Shown here piece by piece: positions 45,401 to 53,348 of a stretch of DNA of 64,000 bases. The notes under the pieces are model-generated. The model was not told where the DNA came from. It saw only the letters and a list, made by a program, of their open reading frames with translations, and ran no database searches. Position 1 is the stretch's first letter. Every line of letters begins with the position of its first letter. Made by a program: the position numbers and the translations under genes. Origin of the DNA: Cordilura impudica (Eukaryota > Arthropoda > Insecta > Diptera > Scathophagidae); the NCBI GenBank assembly GCA_963682025.1, contig OY821517.1, positions 225,921,205-225,985,204 of the forward strand, in the 5' to 3' direction.

Positions 45401-46187
45401 CAACAATAGTGTCACATATAGCTTAACAACCATAAACTCCGTAATTAAAACTTCTATTCTTCCTACATTTTCCACAGTTTTCTCAGCAGAACTAATAGCC
45501 ATATTTGAAGGAATAAAATATATAAAAAATAACATGACAAGAACAATCATTTGCACTGATTCACTTTCTTCTATAGAATCAATAAAGAACCCCCACCACA
45601 ACAATTATTACTCCACATACATCAGAAATTTTCTGATTAATAACTATCCTAAAGTCAGAATACTATGGGTCCCAGGTCATTGTCAAATTCCTGGGAACGA
45701 ATTCGCTGACTCGACAGCAAAATTATCCCTAAAATCTCCACTTATTCAAACAGATAACCTAAATATTGACGATATTCTTAATCACATTAAAAACAAAATA
45801 AATTTAGAAACGGACAAATGGTCGAAAACATCCAACTGGTATCAAGAAATTAATCAGGACAAAACCAATATTAAAAGCTACTTAAACTTTAACTATGGCA
45901 AATTCATTAGCAACAAAAATCTAATTAAATTTATAAGATTAAGATTAGGACATACTAATCTTACCCACAAACACATTACAGATCCAAACACTTCTAACAT
46001 ATGCCAATTTTGTGGTACAGATCTCATCTCGATCAGACACATATTATACACCTGCACTAAATTTGACGCAACTCGGAATCAAATCTTTAATAGAAACCCC
46101 ATCGAATACCTTTCCCACCCTTCCCTTAATAACATCAAAATATTACTCCATTTCCTGATAAGAACTAATATATATAAGGATATTTAA
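42489..46187 (+). CDS. I-type element ORF2: endonuclease, reverse transcriptase, RNase H
   Basis: This 1232-residue polyprotein carries out target-primed reverse transcription. An apurinic-type endonuclease spans about residues 1-225 (IIQWNIRGYT; LQETHF; TGDFNSWHS; SDHFPI). RT spans about 430-720 with ISLDFSKAYD, IPQGSPLS and the catalytic YADD at about 673-676, where most relatives have FADD. RNase H spans about 960-1085 with the acidic residues in YTDGS, SAELIA, TDSLSS and NEFAD and the VPGH word. A Cys/His motif CQFCGTDLISIRHILYTC ends the protein. The start at ATG 42489 follows a 92-bp gap after the mariner. The frame is unbroken, every catalytic word is present, and the length fits the I clade. 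Confidence 0.93.
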   Translation: MSINIIQWNIRGYTNNFNELQLLLKKYNPKIVSLQETHFHSLVGLPIPLNYKMHFKNSATHSYGGVALLIHNSLQFTVHTLPNDLDSVCATIQAKTKFSIINTYIPPTKTFNLNTLKNMYDQFDNDVLITGDFNSWHSLWGSANNNQRGDTVADYINQSNYIIFNDGSPTHYSSHHSLTHIDLSFGSTRLHLQSNWKTEDDLHGSDHFPIIINLFIPPHEISSKPRPKFIINKADWKKFNELTLKFDNARPISNNINKEASNMQKIILQSASSSIPQINPSIRKTVPWWSNYLNELKKDKNRYWHILKRNISTNNIINYKRSAAKFRKELKIAKSKSISTYTAKINPDTPTNKIWSNIRTFCGLSLPQTIYTIQSLDNTNQYLTNKQSIAEEFGKYWSSESHDRNFSTNFRTNKYFTINNHTGINPTHKAIVIEDNITLTELNFALSKMKGNTPGIDRISYPMIKNLNIKTKYRLLNIYNQIMNNHIPQFYKISTISPIAKPNMDKTKLKSYRPISLNLCIPKLLDKIVANRLWWFVTTNKLLCSHQLGFKKGKSVTDVHLYIDHLITDSLSHKNHSSIISLDFSKAYDKIGIHTIVQQLIEWGLGPNIICYVKNFLTNRQIRVKINNQYSKLYPLYNGIPQGSPLSVILFLISYNKLSEHLLSLREYNFCAYADDFYIIKKLGKEKNQTINIEPMVNYINNWCNYSGAELSLSKCKHLHICRKKSCIPNVSAGSITIENINSLKILGVILNKRYNWNDHIQYILTDLTRRLNIIKCLSNKKFNCNIYSITSAIKALLLSKIYYGFYLYGFAAKYSIQKIKSIINSAIRINFSAFRTTPIYNMLHEAGIEPLETTKNIITFKLLRNVLNSSGSPIFKITNKLANKPNLNKIQSVLSRISNFARNNNLPFRPINNSVVSSYPPWHLHPDCLITSLNDFPKSSTPAVVYKKCFQQITETFYNYRFIYTDGSKDNNSVTYSLTTINSVIKTSILPTFSTVFSAELIAIFEGIKYIKNNMTRTIICTDSLSSIESIKNPHHNNYYSTYIRNFLINNYPKVRILWVPGHCQIPGNEFADSTAKLSLKSPLIQTDNLNIDDILNHIKNKINLETDKWSKTSNWYQEINQDKTNIKSYLNFNYGKFISNKNLIKFIRLRLGHTNLTHKHITDPNTSNICQFCGTDLISIRHILYTCTKFDATRNQIFNRNPIEYLSHPSLNNIKILLHFLIRTNIYKDI

Positions 46188-46408
46188 TAACCATGTACTC
46201 ATATATGTATAGCGATTATCTTCAAAATCAAATGTAAATATTTATATTCATATTCTATATTTATGCACTAACTGAAGACCACTATTGCCATTGCCATATT
46301 TTATATATTAATCGTTAGCTGAAGGCCATAGCTGCCATTGCTATATTTAAGTTATCTTAGGTATTTATAGTTAAGATAACTAATAAATAAATAAATAAAT
46401 AAATAAAT
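46188..46408 (+). repeat. I-type element 3' UTR with (TAAA)n tail
   Basis: It contains a twice-repeated word CTGAAG(A/G)CCA...GCCATTGC near 46271 and 46319, then a TAAA microsatellite (46384-46408) that ends the element. Confidence 0.8.
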
Positions 46409-46417
46409 AACTTTTGG

Positions 46418-46740
46418 TTTTTCACTTGCTGTGTCAGTAATGGGATTTCTAAATGTAACTTTTATTCGGTTTTTAATTTAGTTAGAGATCATGGTAGGGT
46501 GGGCATTATATATCTGTAACATCCAAGATATACTTTTGATACTTTCGGTACAGATTGCTTTTAATTTTTAGGTACAATGGTTTTTTTTCCCCTTTTTTCC
46601 TCCCCTATCTTATTCTTCAGCATGCATAACTTTAAAATTTTACTGTAAAAAGCTGGACCAAGTGCATGCAATCGCCTTGCTTTAGTACTCAGAATAACAT
46701 CTGCCAATAAAGCCTGAATTTTACTTCGTTATATGCTACA
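46418..46740 (+). mobile_element. 5' LTR, right part, of long-LTR Ty3/gypsy element
   Basis: These are the last 323 bp of the 5' LTR after the I-type insertion. It matches 56100-56466 except for about 50 bp (near 56328-56377) present only in the 3' LTR. AATAAA at 46706-46711 is a polyadenylation signal, and the LTR ends GCTACA. Confidence 0.88.
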
Positions 46741-46751
46741 ATATAAATTTT

Positions 46752-46769
46752 TGGCGCCCAACGTGGGGC
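46752..46769 (+). other. Primer-binding site of long-LTR Ty3/gypsy element
   Basis: TGGCGCCCAACGTGGGGC lies 11 bp after the LTR and fits the 3' end of tRNA-Lys, the primer used by Osvaldo-type elements. Confidence 0.8.
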
Positions 46770-48337
46770 CCGAACAGGTCAAGCCATATTTGTTTTACAT
46801 CCTATGATATATATTTAATATATCGATGATAATCTGTTCGACTCCAACTTTTTTTTCTTTTTTTTTCATTTTCTATATTTCAATAAATTTATTTTTCTTC
46901 CTTCAACTTCCCAATTTTCACGTAACTTTTAAATTTTACGGAAATTATTTTGAGCGAAAGCCATTATGCCTTTCATAATAACCTTTATTTTTGTTGCGTA
47001 TCGCTTCCTGTATCGCATGTAAATTTTTTTTATCTGTTTTTCACTTTCAGGAATTTAGTGCCTGGACAATTGAGCTAGGCGTAACCGATTGTGAAGGCGA
47101 TTTAAATTATTTACTCTATCCAACTGCGGGTGGAATTATAAGACTATGATTAAAATAGTTTTATCCCCTACAGCTACATCTATTCTTCATTAATTATTTC
47201 ATACTTTTCCGAATTTCACGTAATTTTTTTTACGTTTTTCACTTTCAGGAATTTAGAGCTTGGACAAATGAGCTAGGGTCTAACCGATTGTGACAGCGAT
47301 TTAAATTATTCACCCTATCCAATTATAGGTGGAATTATAAAACTATGGCTAAACTATGGCTAATAATTTTATCCCCTACAAGTACATATTTTCTTAGCTT
47401 TAATTTTCTTTCTCCTTGTACCTAGAATAATTTAGTTTTCTGTTCGGAAGATTATTACCACAGCAAGTTAACACCATTAGTAAAGAGAATCAAACAGTAC
47501 AGATATAATTACGTTTATCGATTTTTTTTATATAATTTGAATAATTTTTATTTTTTTGTTACTTTCCGCAAATCCTCAAAGTTATTTTAATTAATATTTT
47601 TTTTAAAGCAGATATACAAACTATAACTATAGTTTAGTATAATCAATAAAGTTTGTTGCTTAAGTCTTCGTTAATAAACGAAAATATTTGAAAGCTTCTT
47701 TCTTAAGCCAAGGAAATTAGTTTATGCTCCAGCAACTTGTTGCCTCAAATTTGTTGCTATATTGATGAGAGTTGGTCAATAGTCAACTATATATTTTGTA
47801 TTACTCTTATTTCCGGTCGCCATTTCAATCTCTGAGTTTTCATTTATTTAATCAAAAATTTTTTTGGTGTTACCATACCGGTTATAATTATATACAAATA
47901 CATACAAGATTTTTAGTTTCTGTTTCCGATAAACAGAATCTGTTGATAGCTTTCCTTTTCCGGCTGTTATAAAAAAACTATTTATATTTCGTATTTCTAT
48001 CTACCTATACATATATGTATGATTAAAAACATTCTTTGAATTTAAAATAATTATACATATTTTTCTATTTTTGTTTTAGCACAAGGTTGCTAACGTAAAT
48101 TTTTTCTTCGAGAGTAATATTTATCTTGATAATAATCCGCGTTATTTTTATGTAATTGTTTTTTTTTTTTTGACTTTCTTCAAACCAACATATACATACA
48201 TTTCTTTGAATTTTTTTTTGAATATTCTAAAATATAGCTATTTAATTTTTAATTTGTTTTACTTCTGAAATATATCCACAATTATTTTTTTTTTAAACTT
48301 ATTCTTATAAAAATTTTCTTATTTGTCATTTTTCAAC
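46770..48337 (+). other. Untranslated leader with ~198-bp direct repeat
   Basis: This 1.57-kb leader precedes gag and has no gene. A segment is repeated with a 198-bp period: TCACTTTCAGGAATTTAG at 47041 and 47239, both units ending TTATCCCCTACA near 47172 and 47380. Each copy of TTTTTCACTTTCAGG looks like a 3' splice site. The rest is T-rich. Confidence 0.65.
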
Positions 48338-50040
48338 ATGACTAGTAAAGATAATCCCGCAGGTACCTCAGTTGGTAATAGATATCCCGACTGCAATGTG
48401 TACAGTAACACTATAACCTCGAAAACTGAGTTAGTGAGAGCGTGCTGTGGACATGAGTTTCATAAATTATGTTTGAACAAATGTTTGAAAATTAGACCTT
48501 TTTGTCCAATTTGTAATTCGCGGATTATAAATGACCCACCAAAAGATGGTGCCTCCAGCATCGAAACTCGGTCTAGATCTGCAGGACATAATACTCAAGC
48601 TGAGCAGCTTAACGCTTCGTTTATAGAAAAGGCTTCAGTACAAGTGGTAGAAAATATTCCATTGAAGACATCTGCATTGAATCCACAAAATTTCAATACG
48701 GTGACCTCACATATTCCACCTGTGACTACCAGTACTTCTATACCTAATGAAAATTTAAAGTCAATGATAGCGTCTATAGTTGCAGAACAGCAAGCAGAAT
48801 TATTTACGGCATTAAATACTCAGATAGCCCAGATGATAGGGACGAGTATTGAGGCTAGCCTGTCCAAACTTAACCTAAACGTTCCAAACGTAGCACAGCA
48901 AATAGGTGCACAATTACAACCACCGTCAGTGTTGAAAACACCACCACAAATGCGAACATTGCCAGCGGTTGAACAGCAAACTTTTAGGGATTTGTTAGGT
49001 ATTAAACCAGTAGAACCTACACCTAGCTCTTCGTATCAACCGCGTTCTGAAAATATTCTTTCAAATGGCAGACTTAGCTATACTAATTCTGGGTCATCTT
49101 CATCATCTGATTTAAATGTTCGGCCAGATAAGGTCCTACAAATAATTTCTAACTGGAAAATTAAGTTTTCAGGGGGTCCAACTAGCCTTTCGGTTGATAG
49201 CTTTATATACCGTGTGGAATCTTTAACTTCCCAAACGTTACAAAATAATTTCGATTTATTGTGCAAAAATGCTAGCTCTTTATTTGAAGGCAAAGCCAGT
49301 GATTGGTTCTGGCGATACCATAGAACGGTTACTACCATTACATGGCCTAATTTATGTCAGGCCCTTAGACAACAATATAGGGATGCTCGTACGGATATTG
49401 ACTTTTTGGAATTATTAAGGGATCGCAAACAAAAAATAAATGAGACTTTTGATTCATTTTATGAATCAATTAATGATCTTCTCGATCGGCTTAAAGAACC
49501 ACTTGATGATTCTACCTTAGTGGAAATAATAAGGCGTAATTTATTACCCGAAATACAACATGAGATTTTAAACACGCAAATCTACTCGGTTCAACATCTT
49601 CGTGATGTTTGCCGCCGTAGGGAATTTTTCCTGGCTGATGTTAGGAGAAAAAACACGGGATTAGTTTCCATAGAAATCCACCCATTCCTAGACGTATCTC
49701 TGAGATTGAGGATAATGGTGATAATGATGCAGACTTAATATTTGCACATGATGAAATATCGGAAGTGAATTTAGTTTGTTGGAACTGTCGAAAGCCAGGA
49801 CATAGATATCAGGACTGTCTTTCTGATCGTACGATATTTTGTTATGGTTGCGGTAAAGCAGATACATACAAACCAAATTGTAAATATTGTGCTTCAAAAA
49901 ACTCGCGGTGCGGTGTACCGAAAGTTTCCGGAAACGGAAATATAATTTCAATTCTAAAGCGCTCTACTAGCAATTACTTAAATAATACCGGAAATGACAA
50001 AAATACAATCGGAACTAACACAAATGCTACACCAATTTAA
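48338..50040 (+). pseudogene. gag: Ty3/gypsy gag with N-terminal RING-H2-like finger, one frameshift
   Basis: This is the capsid polyprotein of the long-LTR element. ATG 48338 gives a frame to 49738. Residues 19-59 look like a RING-H2 finger: C19, then C37-x-H39-x2-H42-x2-C45 and C56-x2-C59; the expected second Cys is Tyr22. A Ser/Thr/Gln-rich linker follows, then a Retrotrans_gag-like capsid segment (SFIYRVESLTSQ ... FEGKASDWFWRYH ... ITWPNLCQALRQQY, about 49196-49380). An A-run at 49647-49653 shifts the frame. The nucleocapsid continues at 49765-50040 with knuckles CWNCRKPGHRYQDC and CYGCGKADTYKPNC, the second lacking its His. With one extra or missing A the gene would be whole, so decay is slight; a sequencing homopolymer error is also possible. 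Confidence 0.8.
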
Positions 50041-50081
50041 AAAAATCAGAAACCATCGATTTTTCCAGTATTCCCCAAATT

Positions 50082-53000
50082 TTGAAACCATTACATATAC
50101 GAATAAAAGAGTATAATGAGGCTAGGGAAAGAATTTTCAAAGATAATCATCAACCTTCCCGTTCATCTTTACGTATACGAGATTTTTGGCAAAATGTTAA
50201 GCAATGTAGGAAAAAGTTTGTATGCTCGGTCCTTGATAAACCGTGTGATATAAGGCCGTATGCTGAGGTTATTCTCTTTGGCAAAAACATTCTAGGATTA
50301 TTGGATACTGGAGCGTCAATAAGCTGTATTGGTGCAGAGGCCGCTCAAAGTTTTCTTAGCTCAGGAGTTCCATATCGTACGCTAAAAACGTCGGTTAAAA
50401 CTGCGGATGGTAAGAACCAGAATGTAGTAGGTTTTGTAAACACTGATATAAATTTTAAGGGGGTAAATAAAAAAATAACAATTTTTATTATTCCTAGCCT
50501 GGAAAGAAATTTATTTTTAGGTATAAACTTCTGGGAAATGTACGATCTACTTCCGATAGGTTTAGACAGATTTAGAACTCCGCTCGATTCACAAGTGAGT
50601 GAAATCATTTCTCAAATACCACTTCAAGCTATTCAACAACAGCGTCTCCAGCAGGTGATTGGTTTATTCCCCTCATTCGCTAAAGAAGGTTTAGGAAGGA
50701 CAAATGTTCTGTGTCACGTCATTGACACTGGTGATGCAAAGCCTATAAAGCAACGTCATTTTTCTGTCTCCCCGGCGGTAGAAAAACTAATTTATGAAGA
50801 ACTTGATAGGATGATTTCGTTAGGAGTTATTGAGGAGTCAAACAGCCCCTGGTCTTCTCCAGTTGTTCTTCATCGAAAGCCAGGAAAAAATAGGCTTTGC
50901 TTAGACAGTCGAAAATTAAATTCAGTTACGGTTGGTGATGCTTATCCCCTGCCGCAGATTGACGGTATATTGAGCCGACTACCCAAAGCAGAATTTATAA
51001 CGAGCTTGGATCTTAAGGACGCTTTTTGGCAAATTCCGTTAGACTCACAATCTAAAGATAAGACTGCATTTACCGTTCCTGGGAGACCGCTATACCATTA
51101 CAAAGTTATGCCATTCGGGCTTTGTAATGCCCCGCAGACTATGTCTAGATTAATGGATAAGGTTATCTCTCCGGCTCTCAGGAGCGAGGTGTTTGTATAT
51201 CTCGATGATTTGTTGATTATATCGGAATCTTTCGAAAAGCATTTAAAGGTTTTAAGGGTAGTTGCTCAATCGATAAAAGACTCAGGGTTGACCATAAATG
51301 TAGAGAAAAGTCATTTCTGTGTTCCGGAAGTTAAATACCTAGGACATTTGGTTGGTAACGGTGTTATACGGACGGATCCGGAGAAAGTGTCCGCTATTAC
51401 AGAATTCCCAGTGCCGCGATCCGTAAAACAAGTTAGAAGATTCTTGGGAATGACGGGTTGGTACCGCAAGTTTATACGAAATTATGCCGCTGTTACTACA
51501 CCTATAACTGATTTGTTAAAATGTAAAAAGAAATTTGAATGGACCGATGAAGCCCAGAAAGCTTTTGAAGTTTTAAAAACCCATTTGAGCACCGCGCCCG
51601 TTTTACACAGCCCAAATTTTTCGCAGCCGTTTTTTATACACTGTGACGCTAGTAAAACGGGTATAAGAGGAGTATTGGTTCAAAAGAATGCGGACGGTGA
51701 AGAGGTTCCGGTGGCATTTATGTCCAAGAAGCTCAACCAAGCCCAACGCAACTATTCTGTAACCGAACAAGAATGTTTAGCAGCTCTGCTAAGTATTAAA
51801 AAGTTTAGAGCATATGTCGAAGGACATGAGTTCACGGTCATCACTGATCATGCATCATTGAAGTGGCTCATGTCCCAGACAGATCTCAGTACAAGGTTAG
51901 CTCGATGGGCTTTAAAACTGCAGGGATTCAAATTTAACATTCAGCATAGACGTGGTACGCAGAACATAGTTCCTGATGCTCTTTCGAGGGTCAATACCGA
52001 AGACTTGTCCGAATTAGGTGTGAACAGTTTGACCGATATTGACAATGATAGTGGTTTTTTCGTAGACCTAGAGTCTACACATTTTATCTCAGACGAATAC
52101 AAAGCACTGGCTAAAAAAATTAGCAAAAATACTAACGAAATGCCAGACTTAAAAGTAGTTGACGGTTACATATACAGACGAACTGAACATGCTACGGGGG
52201 AAAAGTTGCATGATGATTTGACGTGGAAGTTATGGATCCCAAGGGAAATTGTTCCGGAAATTTTATTTAAGGCCCACAATAGTTCTTTAGCTTCACACGG
52301 GGGTATAAACAAAACTCTTGAGAAAATTAGACGATTTTACTTTTGGCCGAATTTAGCTGTTGATGTTCGAAACTATGTTAATAATTGTGATGTATGTAAA
52401 TCAACTAAGCATCCAAATCAAGTTCTTAGACCTCCGATGGGTAAAACTTCTGAAACTCAACGATTTTTCCAGAAACTGTTTGTTGATTTTTTAGGACCTT
52501 ATCCAAGATCCCGTTCAGGTAATATTGGAATATTTATTGCACTAGACCATTATTCGAAATTCCCATTTTTAAAAGCGGTTAAAAAGCTAACATCAGATGT
52601 TGTTGTTAAATATTTAGAACAGGAATTGTTTCACACTTTTGGTGTCCCTGAGACCATTGTGTCTGACAATGGCTCACAATTTAAGTCTAACCAATTTAAT
52701 GATTTTTTGAAAAAGTACGGTGTAAACCATGTATACACAGCTGTTCATGCACCCCAGGCTAATGCGTCAGAACGTGTAAACCGCTCTGTATTAGCAGCCA
52801 TTAAAGCATATGTAAAACCTGACCAGAAGAATTGGGATGAGTTCCTTAGTAACATTAGCTGTGCGTTGAGGTCTGCAGTTCATTCTGCAATTGGTACTTC
52901 ACCTTATTATCTAACATTTGGCCAACATATGGTAACCAATGGAGCTACGTATGCTTTGTTACGTCAGCTTGAAATTATGGGTAAAAGAGCTGTAGATCTA

Positions 53001-53252
53001 ATCCAAAAACAGTTTGACCGAAATGAAAGAACCTATAATCTTAGAGCCAGGGAAATTTCCTATGATGTGGGCCAAGAGGTTTTTAGGCGAAATTTCAAGC
53101 AGAGTAGTTTTGAACAAGGATACAATGCCAAGCTCGCTCCGACTTTTGTCAAGGCTCGTATACGTAGAAAGCTAGGAAAATCTTATTATGAGCTAGAAGA
53201 TTTAAAAGGCAATCTGTTAGGTAATTATCATGCTAAGGATATAAGGCAATAA
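50082..53252 (+). CDS. pol: Ty3/gypsy pol: protease, RT, RNase H, integrase
   Basis: This 1056-codon open frame lies in the -1 frame relative to the nucleocapsid part of gag and was presumably made by frameshifting. The frame is open upstream to about 50017, and 50082 is only its first start-like codon (TTG). Protease has LLDTGAS (about 50299-50319). RT has FGLCNAPQTMSRLMD and the catalytic YLDD (about 51198). RNase H has IHCDASKTGIRGVL (51639 onward) and TDHASLKWLM. Integrase has the H-H-C-C zinc region ending CDVCKSTKH (about 52390) and the catalytic residues in VDFLGP, VSDNGSQF and ASERVNRS (52477-52790). It ends with AKDIRQ; there is no chromodomain and no env. All catalytic words are intact, so enzymatic activity is plausible. 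Confidence 0.9.
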   Translation: MKPLHIRIKEYNEARERIFKDNHQPSRSSLRIRDFWQNVKQCRKKFVCSVLDKPCDIRPYAEVILFGKNILGLLDTGASISCIGAEAAQSFLSSGVPYRTLKTSVKTADGKNQNVVGFVNTDINFKGVNKKITIFIIPSLERNLFLGINFWEMYDLLPIGLDRFRTPLDSQVSEIISQIPLQAIQQQRLQQVIGLFPSFAKEGLGRTNVLCHVIDTGDAKPIKQRHFSVSPAVEKLIYEELDRMISLGVIEESNSPWSSPVVLHRKPGKNRLCLDSRKLNSVTVGDAYPLPQIDGILSRLPKAEFITSLDLKDAFWQIPLDSQSKDKTAFTVPGRPLYHYKVMPFGLCNAPQTMSRLMDKVISPALRSEVFVYLDDLLIISESFEKHLKVLRVVAQSIKDSGLTINVEKSHFCVPEVKYLGHLVGNGVIRTDPEKVSAITEFPVPRSVKQVRRFLGMTGWYRKFIRNYAAVTTPITDLLKCKKKFEWTDEAQKAFEVLKTHLSTAPVLHSPNFSQPFFIHCDASKTGIRGVLVQKNADGEEVPVAFMSKKLNQAQRNYSVTEQECLAALLSIKKFRAYVEGHEFTVITDHASLKWLMSQTDLSTRLARWALKLQGFKFNIQHRRGTQNIVPDALSRVNTEDLSELGVNSLTDIDNDSGFFVDLESTHFISDEYKALAKKISKNTNEMPDLKVVDGYIYRRTEHATGEKLHDDLTWKLWIPREIVPEILFKAHNSSLASHGGINKTLEKIRRFYFWPNLAVDVRNYVNNCDVCKSTKHPNQVLRPPMGKTSETQRFFQKLFVDFLGPYPRSRSGNIGIFIALDHYSKFPFLKAVKKLTSDVVVKYLEQELFHTFGVPETIVSDNGSQFKSNQFNDFLKKYGVNHVYTAVHAPQANASERVNRSVLAAIKAYVKPDQKNWDEFLSNISCALRSAVHSAIGTSPYYLTFGQHMVTNGATYALLRQLEIMGKRAVDLIQKQFDRNERTYNLRAREISYDVGQEVFRRNFKQSSFEQGYNAKLAPTFVKARIRRKLGKSYYELEDLKGNLLGNYHAKDIRQ

Positions 53253-53335
53253 AGGCTTATAATTTTTTTTAGGTTAAGCCCTCGCAAGCGGGATCAGCCT
53301 TGAAATTTGTATTTTCAAACCCCAAGTCTGATTTT

Positions 53336-53348
53336 GGCGGGGGGGAAA
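53336..53348 (+). other. Polypurine tract
   Basis: GGCGGGGGGGAAA directly precedes the 3' LTR and would prime plus-strand synthesis. Confidence 0.88.

Larger units (their letters stand above)
39546..46408 (+). mobile_element. I-clade non-LTR retrotransposon, full length
   Basis: It starts TCAGTCACAAATG, has ORF1, ORF2 and a (TAAA)n tail (46384-46408), and is flanked by a 9-bp repeat AACTTTTGG (39537-39545 and 46409-46417), partly ambiguous with the tail. The 3' LTR of its host (56090) shows the uninterrupted site. RNase H in ORF2 and CCHC knuckles in ORF1 place it with the I clade. Without the mariner it would be about 5.55 kb, the size of an I element. Both ORFs are open, so it looks young and may have been active when it inserted. 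TCAGTC at the start could be the initiator of an internal promoter. Confidence 0.9.

Noticed and set aside
46384..46408. TAAA microsatellite as an independent repeat locus
   Set aside because: It is the 3' tail of the I-type element, bounded by the target duplication.
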